Origin: JABSOG01 sp041583135
GTDB lineage: Bacteria > Pseudomonadota > Gammaproteobacteria > Enterobacterales > Alteromonadaceae
Direction of reading: 5' to 3'
Assembly: GCA_041583135.1 (NCBI GenBank)
Contig: JBFHGJ010000005.1
Location: 1 to 64,000 of the forward strand
DNA: 64,000 bases
The position numbers were made by a program, and so were the translations under genes. Below the pieces are notes generated by a model. The model was given only the letters and a program-made list of their open reading frames with translations, was not told the origin of the DNA and searched no databases. Below, in pieces: positions 1 through 7,004 of the stretch (positions are counted from its first letter, which is position 1; each line of letters begins with the position of its first letter).

Positions 1-139
1 CTGCCCCAAATTTGTTTGCTTTAGGCGACTAAAGCGGCGCAAATTTGGATTGTTATCGAAGAAAATATCAGCACTCTCCCGCTTTTCAAAAGGAGCGATG
101 AGTTTAAGGGCATTGACCCGCCTTACGCAAAGCTCAGGT
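1..139. other. Intergenic start of window with a nested inverted repeat
   Basis: No gene with a usable start codon is visible. CAAATTTG at 7-14 and again at 40-47 flanks an inner inverted repeat, GCTTTA (18-23) against TAAAGC (30-35), so the segment can fold into a two-part hairpin. On the minus strand a reading frame stays open from about 130 down to 1 but contains no ATG, GTG or TTG, so it is not called as a gene; it could be a degraded coding remnant or chance. Confidence 0.4.
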
Positions 140-189
140 TAGTTAGAAAACCTAACTATAAAAGTTAATTGGTTAGTTTGTCAAACTAA
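140..189. promoter_or_regulatory. Two operator-like dyads upstream of the marR gene
   Basis: Two AT-rich inverted repeats lie about 110-160 bases before the MarR start: TAGTTAG-5-CTAACTA (140-158) and TTAGTTTG-1-CAAACTAA (173-189). The second is a perfect 17-base dyad. MarR proteins usually bind 16-20 base dyads and repress their own gene, so autoregulation is the natural inference. The two sites share the TTAGTT/AACTAA half-site. Confidence 0.55.
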
Positions 190-301
190 TTTGTGGTTGT
201 GAATTCGAAGCAGTTGGTTAAACTAGGGTCTGTTTAAAGGCTCTATGGGCCGGTACACAAGATAAACAAGCAGGCTCTGCAAAGCTGAGCAAGGTGAGTA
301 A

Positions 302-748
302 ATGATGGCATTAGATATCGCGCTGGTGGATTTTCAGCGATTTTTAAACAGTGCGTGGCAGCGTGGGCAGGGCGACAATGCGCTGAGCCAAAATGAATTT
401 GATTATTTGGCCTGCATCTATCAAGCGCAGTTTGCCCCGGTAGATGCGTCTGAAGGTCACAACGACAGCACCCATCTATCGGTGTTGGCCAACCAGCTCG
501 GTGTGCGAAAATCCTCTGCCAGCCTAATGGTAAACAAGTTACAAAAAAGAGGGTTTTTGACCCGAGTCACTTGCCGGTTTGATGCCAGAGCGCAACATAT
601 TGTGTTAACCGAGCAGGGGCAATCGGTTTATCTTGAGGTAAAACAGCAGGTGTACGGTGCGCTGGCACAACAAATACAAGCGAGTTTGGGCAATAGGCAG
701 GCGCAAACTTTAGCGGATATTTTGGCGACGCTGACTCGGGCAAATTAA
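302..748 (+). CDS. MarR-family winged-helix transcriptional regulator
   Basis: This 148-residue protein has the length and layout of the MarR family: an N-terminal dimerisation helix, then a winged helix at about residues 60-110 (LSVLANQLGVRKSSASLMVNKL as recognition region, followed by a wing with RFDARAQ and LTEQG). Such proteins sense small ligands or oxidants and repress nearby genes. It is followed after 13 bases by the RNase Z gene in the same direction, so the two may be co-transcribed. Two dyads upstream are candidate operators. The ligand cannot be told from the sequence. The family call is firm; the target genes are unknown. Confidence 0.85.
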   Translation: MMALDIALVDFQRFLNSAWQRGQGDNALSQNEFDYLACIYQAQFAPVDASEGHNDSTHLSVLANQLGVRKSSASLMVNKLQKRGFLTRVTCRFDARAQHIVLTEQGQSVYLEVKQQVYGALAQQIQASLGNRQAQTLADILATLTRAN

Positions 749-761
749 AGGAGCGATAGCT

Positions 762-1739
762 ATGGAACTGATTTTTTTGGGGACTTCGGCAGGCACGCCG
801 ACGCGCCATCGCAATGTCTCATCAATGGCGCTGTGCGCCGAGGGAAATAAGCACTGGTACATGGTTGATTGCGGTGAAGGTACGCAGCACCAGTTGCTCA
901 ACAGTGCTTTGTCATTACATCACCTCAAAGCCATTTTTATCACTCATGTGCATGGCGATCATTGTTATGGTTTGCCGGGGTTATTGGCCAGCGCCGGGTT
1001 ATCTGGCCGCAAGTCGCCTTTGACGATTGTTTGCCCAAAGGCCGTGGTGCAGATGATAACGGCAGTGAAAGAGGCAACTGATCTATGGCTTAACTTTGAG
1101 CTAAATTTTGTCATTGCCGAAACACAATCAGAGCCAATTTCTCTGGACGACTTTGATGTCGAGTTGTTGCCGCTATCTCATCGCGTGCCCTGTTGGGGTT
1201 ATAACTTTGTTGAGCGCAATATTGAGCGGCAATTGGACCAAGCCAAATTGACCGCAGACAGCATCTTGCCTGGACCTTGCTGGGGCGAGCTACAACGTGG
1301 TCAAGATGTGATATTGGCCGATGGCCGCCAAATCAAAGCCGCCGATTATCAATTGCCGCCCCGTAAGCCCCGGGTGATTTTCGTCGGTGGCGACAACGAC
1401 CAGCCCCAGCGGCTCGATAGCTTAAACTCAAAGCCCGATGTGATGATCCATGAGGCGACATACACTCAAGCGGTGAGCGATAAAGTTGGGCCTGCGCCGA
1501 TGCACTCTAGTGCCAAAAGGGTGGCGCAATATGCCGAGCGCGCGAACATTGCGAACCTTATTTTGACCCATTTTAGTTCAAGATATGCAGGGTCAGACAA
1601 GGGGCAATCAAATATTTTAGCGGTTGAAACCGAGGCCCAGCTCTATTATCAAGGCGTCTGCTACTTGGCCAATGATTTCGATAGATATCAACTACCTAAG
1701 CGCGGTGAATTGCGGTTGTTAAAGGGGGAAAATGGTTAA
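762..1739 (+). CDS. rnz: Ribonuclease Z (tRNA 3' processing, metallo-beta-lactamase fold)
   Basis: The 325-residue protein has the short-form RNase Z layout: the N-terminal LGTSAGTP strand-loop, the zinc motif HVHGDH near residue 65 followed by CYGLPG, a later HRVPCWGY histidine, FVGGDN, and the C-terminal MHSSA...LTHFSSRY segment that completes the zinc site. The enzyme cuts the 3' trailer from tRNA precursors, and is essential only where tRNA genes lack encoded CCA. All four tRNA genes in this window do encode CCA, so here it may have a secondary role in RNA turnover. A Shine-Dalgarno-like AAAGGAG lies about ten bases before the ATG. Confidence 0.88.
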   Translation: MELIFLGTSAGTPTRHRNVSSMALCAEGNKHWYMVDCGEGTQHQLLNSALSLHHLKAIFITHVHGDHCYGLPGLLASAGLSGRKSPLTIVCPKAVVQMITAVKEATDLWLNFELNFVIAETQSEPISLDDFDVELLPLSHRVPCWGYNFVERNIERQLDQAKLTADSILPGPCWGELQRGQDVILADGRQIKAADYQLPPRKPRVIFVGGDNDQPQRLDSLNSKPDVMIHEATYTQAVSDKVGPAPMHSSAKRVAQYAERANIANLILTHFSSRYAGSDKGQSNILAVETEAQLYYQGVCYLANDFDRYQLPKRGELRLLKGENG

Positions 1740-1773
1740 CATTGCATTTTCATATATGAAACAATAATAAATT

Positions 1774-1806
1774 ATTGCATACAATATATTGTTTATTGTG
1801 TGCAAT
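1774..1806. promoter_or_regulatory. Inverted repeat before the collagenase gene
   Basis: ATTGCATACAA (1774-1784) faces TTGTGTGCAAT (1796-1806) with one mismatch and an 11-base AT-only centre. It sits between rnz and the secreted protease gene, 110 bases before the protease ATG. It could be an operator for a dimeric regulator or a weak hairpin after rnz; there is no T-tract, which favours an operator. Confidence 0.4.
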
Positions 1807-1915
1807 GGGGTTATATTGAGTTGCTCAAGGAGTGAGCAGGTTGTCACAGAACAAGCCGGTTGTTGTAGGGACAAATCTAAACTCAAAAAATATAACTCGT
1901 TGCAGGAATTGAATT

Positions 1916-3100
1916 ATGCCTAACCAATTGAAATTGTTGTCTATCTGTATCTTTGCCGCGACCATCGGCGCCCAATCCAACACGGTTGCAGCCCGCGGCA
2001 AACCCACCGTCGATAGCGTACTTCCCCTCGAACACGTCTGTAGTTCTACTTTGTTTTTTAAAGCCCAAGATATGACCCAGCAGCAGTTTAACGACTCTTG
2101 TGCTGAGGTTGGCGCTGAGGAAAGCTATTTTCACAATAAACTGGAAACCGCTTGGCAGCCAGTGGTTGGCGATCTCAATGAAGATTTGCGGATGGTGGTG
2201 TTTGATGACTATGACAATTATAACCGTTATGGCAGTCGTTTGTTTGGCATCAACACCAACAATGGTGGTATGTACATCGAAGGTAACGCTACGGATCCGA
2301 ACAATCAGGCATCGTTTTATGCTCATGAAGCCGATTGGTTGCGTCCTGAGTTTGTGATCTGGAATTTAAAGCATGAATACGTGCACTATCTTGACGGTCG
2401 TTTCAACTTAAAAGGTAACTTTTCTGATTATCCAAGCAATACGGTGTGGTGGTCGGAAGGCTCGGCAGAATACATTTCAAAAGAAGACGTCAACCCCGAT
2501 GCGGTGGCTTTGATCAATCCGAACGGGGCAAACCGCACCTTGGCACAAGTTTTAGCCACGACCTACAACAATACGGTTGAAGAAATTTATGATTGGGGTT
2601 ACCTCGGCAATCGCTTTATGTTTGAGCGTCACATGGAAGGGGTTCGTAGTTTGCGTGCCGCGACTCGTGTAGGCGATTGGAACACCTATCAGCAGCTCTT
2701 GAGCACTTGGGGCAGCAGCTACGAACAAGAGTGGCAAGATTGGTTGGTTGCGCTTGCCGGAGGTACCGGTGGTGGTAATAATGGCGGCGGTAGTGGCGGT
2801 TCGACAACACTATTGGATGAGTCGGTCAGTGGCGCACAAGGTAGTTGGACACATTACACAGTCAACGCCGATAGCGCTGGCACTTTGGCGGTGACCATCA
2901 CAGGTGGTAGTGGGGATGTTGATTTGTACGTCAAAAACGGCTCGCTGGCCGATAGTAATAATTGGGATTGTCGTCCGTATCAAAACGGCAATGAAGAAAG
3001 CTGTAGTTTGAGTGTTGCACAGGGCGATAGCGTTTCTGTCGGCCTGTACGGTTATAGCAGCTACGGCGCAGTTGCGTTGAGTGCCGTGTTGAGCAACTAA
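1916..3100 (+). CDS. Secreted M9-type collagenase-like metalloprotease with C-terminal PPC domain
   Basis: A signal peptide (residues 1 to about 26, ending VAA) leads into a compact gluzincin domain. The zinc site is HEYVH at 153-157 with the downstream glutamate in WWSEG (E181), the pattern of peptidase family M9 collagenases. A Gly/Asn/Ser linker (about 280-296) precedes a bacterial pre-peptidase C-terminal (PPC) domain at about 300-394, typical of secreted marine proteases. At 394 residues it is about half the usual M9 length and lacks the N-terminal activator domain, so true collagenolysis is uncertain; it may degrade gelatin or peptides. A GGCGCC hairpin follows the stop. It is a single gene; the next gene encodes another exported protein. 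Confidence 0.82.
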   Translation: MPNQLKLLSICIFAATIGAQSNTVAARGKPTVDSVLPLEHVCSSTLFFKAQDMTQQQFNDSCAEVGAEESYFHNKLETAWQPVVGDLNEDLRMVVFDDYDNYNRYGSRLFGINTNNGGMYIEGNATDPNNQASFYAHEADWLRPEFVIWNLKHEYVHYLDGRFNLKGNFSDYPSNTVWWSEGSAEYISKEDVNPDAVALINPNGANRTLAQVLATTYNNTVEEIYDWGYLGNRFMFERHMEGVRSLRAATRVGDWNTYQQLLSTWGSSYEQEWQDWLVALAGGTGGGNNGGGSGGSTTLLDESVSGAQGSWTHYTVNADSAGTLAVTITGGSGDVDLYVKNGSLADSNNWDCRPYQNGNEESCSLSVAQGDSVSVGLYGYSSYGAVALSAVLSN

Positions 3101-3111
3101 ACTCAGTTTGA

Positions 3112-3132
3112 AAGGCGCCTTTTTGGCGCCTT
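3112..3132 (+). terminator. Hairpin after the collagenase gene
   Basis: AAGGCGCC (3112-3119), a five-T loop and GGCGCCTT (3125-3132) form an eight-base-pair stem 11 bases after the stop codon. There is no strong T-tract after the stem, so termination may be partial, letting some transcription run into the next gene. Confidence 0.55.
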
Positions 3133-3158
3133 AATGGTGTGTTTATCTGGAGAGTGTG

Positions 3159-3980
3159 ATGAATTTATCTATAAAACTATGGCTTATGGGCCTGATCTTA
3201 ACTGTTGCCTCGCCCTGTCATGCTTTAATGAAAACCGATTTGGCTAAAGTCGGGGGCGTCATTGGGCATATCGACAAGCTAATGATTTCAACCTTGAAGG
3301 CCAAGCAGGCGCCGCTCAAAACTGCCTTGCCTGAAGTGGCGACCAGTTATGTGCCGGGGCAGGGGATCACCATCTTCATCAAAACCATTACGCCTCAGTG
3401 GATTGCTCATTTGAAACAGGTGACTACCGTTTCGCCTGAGGCCAAAGCGGATAACACCGAGGCGCAACTTGCTGCGACCAAGCGCGCTGCGCACATCAAA
3501 AAGGCCAGAGATATGGCCCACAGTGCCCATAGTTTAAGAGAGCAGAGCAAGTCGCTTGAACGGTCAATGAAAAATGCCGACGAGGCGCAAAAAAAGAAAT
3601 TGGATGAAAAACTCAAAGCCGTGCGCAAGCAAATGAGAAGCCTGAGTGAGGCGCGCAGGCTTCATGCGTCCTTAGCACCAAAGCAGCATGGAGCACAAAC
3701 GACTAGCCTCAGTGAACAAAGGGCAACAAACAACGTAGGTGACGGTTATGTGGCGTTGCAACAGCAACTTGTCTTAGCCTTGTGTCGTAACGCTCAGCAA
3801 CTGGCCGCGATCGCGGATAAAGAAACCGTCAGTCTGGTCATGGCTCGGGATAAAACCACCGCCAAACCCGGGCAGGGGGTCGAGGGTTGGATGATTGAAA
3901 AGTCATTGCTGGTCGCCTGTGCCGAGGGCTTAGTTGACCAGCAGTATCTTCAGCAGCAAGCCACTAGATATCAGTATTAA
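3159..3980 (+). CDS. Exported coiled-coil protein of unknown function
   Basis: I do not recognise a family. The 273-residue protein starts with a signal peptide (residues 1 to about 23, cleavage likely after CHA). Residues about 85-165 are rich in Lys, Glu, Ala and Gln with heptad-like spacing and should form a long coiled coil. The C-terminal third has three cysteines (around LALCRN and LLVACAEG). ATG at 3159 is chosen because GGAGAG lies seven bases before it; a GTG one codon earlier is less likely. It follows the secreted protease but has its own short leader, so a shared role in the periplasm is possible, not shown. Confidence 0.65.
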   Translation: MNLSIKLWLMGLILTVASPCHALMKTDLAKVGGVIGHIDKLMISTLKAKQAPLKTALPEVATSYVPGQGITIFIKTITPQWIAHLKQVTTVSPEAKADNTEAQLAATKRAAHIKKARDMAHSAHSLREQSKSLERSMKNADEAQKKKLDEKLKAVRKQMRSLSEARRLHASLAPKQHGAQTTSLSEQRATNNVGDGYVALQQQLVLALCRNAQQLAAIADKETVSLVMARDKTTAKPGQGVEGWMIEKSLLVACAEGLVDQQYLQQQATRYQY

Positions 3981-4003
3981 CCTCGCATCTGGTGCTTTGC
4001 AGG

Positions 4004-4600
4004 TTATGCGGTTTGCGTGCTTAACGCATGGTCGGCTTGAAGCAGCGCGTTGGCCCAGTCATCATTGATGCTCAGTACCCGCTGCATTGCCGGGCTGACA
4101 TCCCCTTCAATTTTTACCGTACACAATGGGCTGAGTTCATCTTGCTCGGGATAAAACTCTAGCAGCAACTCATCTTGCAACATTTTATCTAGCTCATGAA
4201 GCTTGTTGAGCAGATCATCGGCCGAATCAAAGCCTGAGATCCGCAGTAACCGGCTCATTGGAGCACTGTGATCTTTATAGCGCGCCAGCATTTTAAGCAC
4301 AGAGATGATGCCTCTGTCGAGTGACGGTATTACGTTAAGCCAAGCATCGATAAAATGGCTTTGGTTGAGGCTGTCGCTTTGACGTTGGTTAAATTGCTTT
4401 TCACGCAGCTGATCGACGATCTGCACCAATGACTCTAAAATCACATCAATGCTTTCGTCAGAGTAGTCGGCAACCTTGGCTTTGTTTTTCCAAACTCGTC
4501 CACGATAACGGCCATTCCAAAACCTGGCCAGTAGATCATAGTTCTTGTATTTGGTTTTAATAATCCGAGTATCTATCGGCAAATCTTGTTCAACATTCAT
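4004..4600 (-). CDS. Conserved-looking hypothetical protein, cytosolic
   Basis: The 198-residue product has no signal peptide or membrane segment and I cannot place it in a family. The first 60 residues are basic and aromatic (KYKNYDLLARFWNGRYRGRVWK), the rest is mainly helical and acidic. ATG at 4600 is favoured because GAGG lies six bases upstream; the longer frame would need TTG at 4612. It converges with the preceding plus-strand gene and lies downstream of mlaC, separated by about 250 bases with two hairpins, so it is probably transcribed alone. Coding is supported by length and by normal codon use. Confidence 0.6.
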   Translation of the reverse strand: MNVEQDLPIDTRIIKTKYKNYDLLARFWNGRYRGRVWKNKAKVADYSDESIDVILESLVQIVDQLREKQFNQRQSDSLNQSHFIDAWLNVIPSLDRGIISVLKMLARYKDHSAPMSRLLRISGFDSADDLLNKLHELDKMLQDELLLEFYPEQDELSPLCTVKIEGDVSPAMQRVLSINDDWANALLQADHALSTQTA

Positions 4601-4677
4601 GATGGACCTCAAAACATAGGCTAAAGTGACTTGTGTTCATCGGAAAATCGCCAATGATGACCATTTCCGCTGTCGCT

Positions 4678-4698
4678 GGGTCGAAGGCAATTCGACCC
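4678..4698. other. Perfect hairpin between mlaC and the unknown gene
   Basis: GGGTCGAA (4678-4685), loop GGCAA, and TTCGACCC (4691-4698) give a perfect eight-base-pair stem. It lies about 80 bases upstream of the unknown gene on the minus strand, so it may sit in that gene's leader. A 61-codon frame over this stretch looks spurious. Confidence 0.4.
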
Positions 4699-4823
4699 TT
4701 GCTCACATGCATTGCCCTGCGACGCTACGCTTTGTCCGGCCGGGCATTGAGTATAATTTCGCGCCAAACTCACTGTGAGTAAAGCGAATAAATCTTGTTG
4801 ATGCAATAAACAGAATTTATGGT

Positions 4824-4848
4824 TAGGGGCGTGGTGATCACGCCCCTA
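4824..4848 (-). terminator. Hairpin terminator after mlaC
   Basis: TAGGGGCGTG (4824-4833) pairs perfectly with CACGCCCCTA (4839-4848) around a five-base loop, nine bases beyond the mlaC stop. The stem is GC-rich; the T-tract on the minus strand is weak. Confidence 0.6.
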
Positions 4849-4856
4849 GAGGTGGG

Positions 4857-5468
4857 CTAAAGCACAATGGTGCTGTTGGCTTTTTCGTTGAGTTGTTTGA
4901 TGACATTGGCAAGGCCGTCGGGTTGGCGTAACAAGGGTTTGAGTTCTGCCTTTTTGCTGTTGAGCAGACTGACGCCTTCGACCACCATGTCAAACACGGC
5001 CCATTGCGATTGTTGCTTGTTATACCTGAGCTTAAATTCAATGGTGGCAGGTGGTTGATTGGGTCGTTGCAGTTTAGTGGCAACGCCGACCACCTTTTTA
5101 CCTTCGACACTTTGCTGATGTTCGACAGTCAACTTTTGCCCTTCATACTGACTGAATAATGTCGCATAAGTGGTGATCAAGTAGCGTTCAAATGCGGCAT
5201 TGAACATATCTTTGCTGGCATCATCGGCCTCGGTTTTATCCAGTATAAATTTTGCCGCCAGCTTATGGTCAATATACGGCATCATTTCTTCGGCTACCAG
5301 CTGTTTCAAATGGTCCGGATGGGCCTTGATTTTGGCTGCGTCGGCGTCGATGCGGGTAAGGGTTTTATCGGCCACATACTTGACCAGCTGATAGGGATTC
5401 GATGGTGCCGCCGCTTGTGCGGTAAAGGTTAACAGGCACAAGATAAATGCGCTCAGTTTGACCAACAT
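4857..5468 (-). CDS. mlaC: MlaC-like periplasmic phospholipid-binding protein
   Basis: The 203-residue protein has a signal peptide (to about residue 19, AQA-A) and the MlaC/Ttg2D pattern: NPYQLV, the IDADAAKIKAHPDHLKQLVAEEMMPYIDH segment split across two helices, FERYLITTYATLF, and a C-terminal WAVFDMVVEGVSLL. MlaC shuttles phospholipids across the periplasm between the outer-membrane MlaA and the inner-membrane MlaFEDB transporter. In most relatives mlaC sits in mlaFEDCB; here it stands alone, flanked by unrelated genes, so it is either the relocated sole copy or a second paralog serving another MCE-type system. The family call is good; the partner transporter is outside the window. Confidence 0.85.
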   Translation of the reverse strand: MLVKLSAFILCLLTFTAQAAAPSNPYQLVKYVADKTLTRIDADAAKIKAHPDHLKQLVAEEMMPYIDHKLAAKFILDKTEADDASKDMFNAAFERYLITTYATLFSQYEGQKLTVEHQQSVEGKKVVGVATKLQRPNQPPATIEFKLRYNKQQSQWAVFDMVVEGVSLLNSKKAELKPLLRQPDGLANVIKQLNEKANSTIVL

Positions 5469-5652
5469 GATGGTAGTTTCCTAATGGGTTGTCATGATCT
5501 TTTACTTTGGCTGGCGTGATGGCTTTTGTAAAGTAAATACGTGCGGATTTCGATAGTCTCTTTTGTTCAATCTGATAAAAAAATATTGTTTTTCTTTTGT
5601 CAGAGGCAAGCGCAGTATCAAGGCGTGATCATTTTGAACTTGAGGATTTTAA

Positions 5653-5940
5653 ATGAAACTGAACGTGTTAACTTTGGTTGGACTTTTACTATCTGGCTTT
5701 GCGGTGGCCGCCGACGATGAGTCAAACAGCCAAACTGACGCAGACGATAGCCAGTACGCCGTCACAGAAATGGCAAACTTACCTGAGGCGTCAAGTGAAA
5801 TGCTTGATGAGCTGAAAAAAGAGTGTAAGACATTTGCCGAAGAAGATGGTGTCAGCAGCGCAAAATTGAGCAAATATCTGCTTGATTGCGTTAACCAAGA
5901 GCTGGATATCATCGGTTACAAGCAGGTCAAAAAGCTGTAG
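5653..5940 (+). CDS. Small exported protein, paralog of the protein at 9467-9676
   Basis: A 95-residue protein of unknown family. It has a clear signal peptide (residues 1-19, cleavage after AVA), an acidic Asp/Ser-rich linker, then a helical domain of about 45 residues. That domain matches the 69-residue protein at 9467-9676 along its length (EDG, KYxLD, N.ELxxxGY, KK at the end). The exported copy has two cysteines (in KKECKTF and LLDCVNQ) where the cytosolic copy has Val and Asn; the pair could form a disulfide in the periplasm. A GC-rich hairpin follows. The start is supported by GAGG eight bases upstream. Confidence 0.72.
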   Translation: MKLNVLTLVGLLLSGFAVAADDESNSQTDADDSQYAVTEMANLPEASSEMLDELKKECKTFAEEDGVSSAKLSKYLLDCVNQELDIIGYKQVKKL

Positions 5941-5954
5941 CTTTACTTGCATCA

Positions 5955-5981
5955 TCGGGCGGCACGGTCGTTGTCGCCCGA
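5955..5981 (+). terminator. Hairpin after the small exported protein gene
   Basis: TCGGGCG (5955-5961) pairs with CGCCCGA (5975-5981) across a 13-base loop, 15 bases after the stop and 13 before the convergent stress-protein stop. It may serve both genes. No clear T-tract. Confidence 0.5.
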
Positions 5982-5993
5982 ATCTAACGCTGC

Positions 5994-6833
5994 TTAACGC
6001 CTCGCCAACATCATATCGACGCTGTTACTTTCTAATAAATACTCAACTGTAGAACCGCTAAGCCACTTGTCTAAGGCATTGTGTTCGCGCGTGCCGACGA
6101 TAAGCAGGTCAACTTGCTGCTTTTTGACATGATACTCCAGCGCGTGCTCTGGTTTGCCTTCGAGATACTTAACGTGGTTGTTGGGGCATTTGAGTTTATG
6201 GGCCAACTGAGTTATTTCTTGGCGGTGAATTTCACCTATCTCCTTTTTATGGGCGATGGCCAAAGGCGGCACGTAAATGGCGTGCAACAATTGCCAGTCT
6301 TCGGCGTTCATTGCTTTGACCATGCGTTGCAGATGGCGATAGACCTGCTTATCTGCAAGCATTTTCGGGTCGTCTTCGTGCAGTGGGTCAATGGCGCCAC
6401 GAACACGATATTGACTGTTCCAGCGCTTTTCCGTCATCACGACGACATTGCAATTGCTGCTTGAGATCAACTGCTTGGCGGTGGACGTCAACTCGCAATC
6501 CTCGTCCTGTCTGAACAACACAATATAGTCGTTATCGGCGACATCTTGGCGGATATCGCTGCGCCACTGCTTGTCGAAAACCACCTTAACCTCCGTCTCG
6601 CCAACGGATTTGCTCATTTGCTTGGCGAGGGCCTCACCTTGGTCTATCTCTTTTTCGGTGTACGAAGGCCAGAGTGAGCCGAGGGCTTTGACATAGTGTC
6701 TATCGACAAATCGGTTGTGACGGATCAGATAGGCGCAGACGTCGGCGTCGAGGGCTTTTTTAAGCCGCATAATTTTTTCCAGCACGCTGCTCGGCAGCGT
6801 TGCAGATTCAGTTACAATGTGTAATTTGGTCAT
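5994..6833 (-). CDS. uspE: Two-domain universal stress protein, UspE-like
   Basis: The 279-residue protein contains two Usp domains in tandem (about 1-135 and 150-279), as in UspE. The second ends with the family's LLIVGTREHNALDKWLSGSTVEYLL segment, close to the ATP-binding GxxGxxxxxxGS loop but with its first glycines replaced, which suggests an UspE-type non-ATP-binding form. Usp proteins accumulate under starvation and stress in the cytosol. ATG at 6833 is preferred over GTG at 6842 because AGGTG lies just upstream. It is monocistronic and divergent from mgtE. The symbol is by resemblance only. Confidence 0.78.
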   Translation of the reverse strand: MTKLHIVTESATLPSSVLEKIMRLKKALDADVCAYLIRHNRFVDRHYVKALGSLWPSYTEKEIDQGEALAKQMSKSVGETEVKVVFDKQWRSDIRQDVADNDYIVLFRQDEDCELTSTAKQLISSSNCNVVVMTEKRWNSQYRVRGAIDPLHEDDPKMLADKQVYRHLQRMVKAMNAEDWQLLHAIYVPPLAIAHKKEIGEIHRQEITQLAHKLKCPNNHVKYLEGKPEHALEYHVKKQQVDLLIVGTREHNALDKWLSGSTVEYLLESNSVDMMLARR

Positions 6834-7004
6834 CGCTTGCACCTAGTTGTTTTTTTGCCGGTGGGTCATATCAACAGTATATGCCTGCGGCACAGATCAA
6901 CAAGAAAAAAGTTTTGATTTTTATAAAGAAATTGTAGCCTTTTAGGCAATATTGACATATATCTCATTGAACAACACAACGCTCAGGACAAAGGAGACCA
7001 TTTA

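Noticed and set aside
4621..4806. 61-codon minus-strand frame between mlaC and the unknown gene
   Set aside because: No ribosome site, Cys/Ser/Gly-rich random-looking composition, and it is interrupted by a perfect hairpin.
6843..7004. Magnesium riboswitch (M-box) before mgtE
   Set aside because: The leader is short and AT-rich, and I could not find the paired conserved elements.
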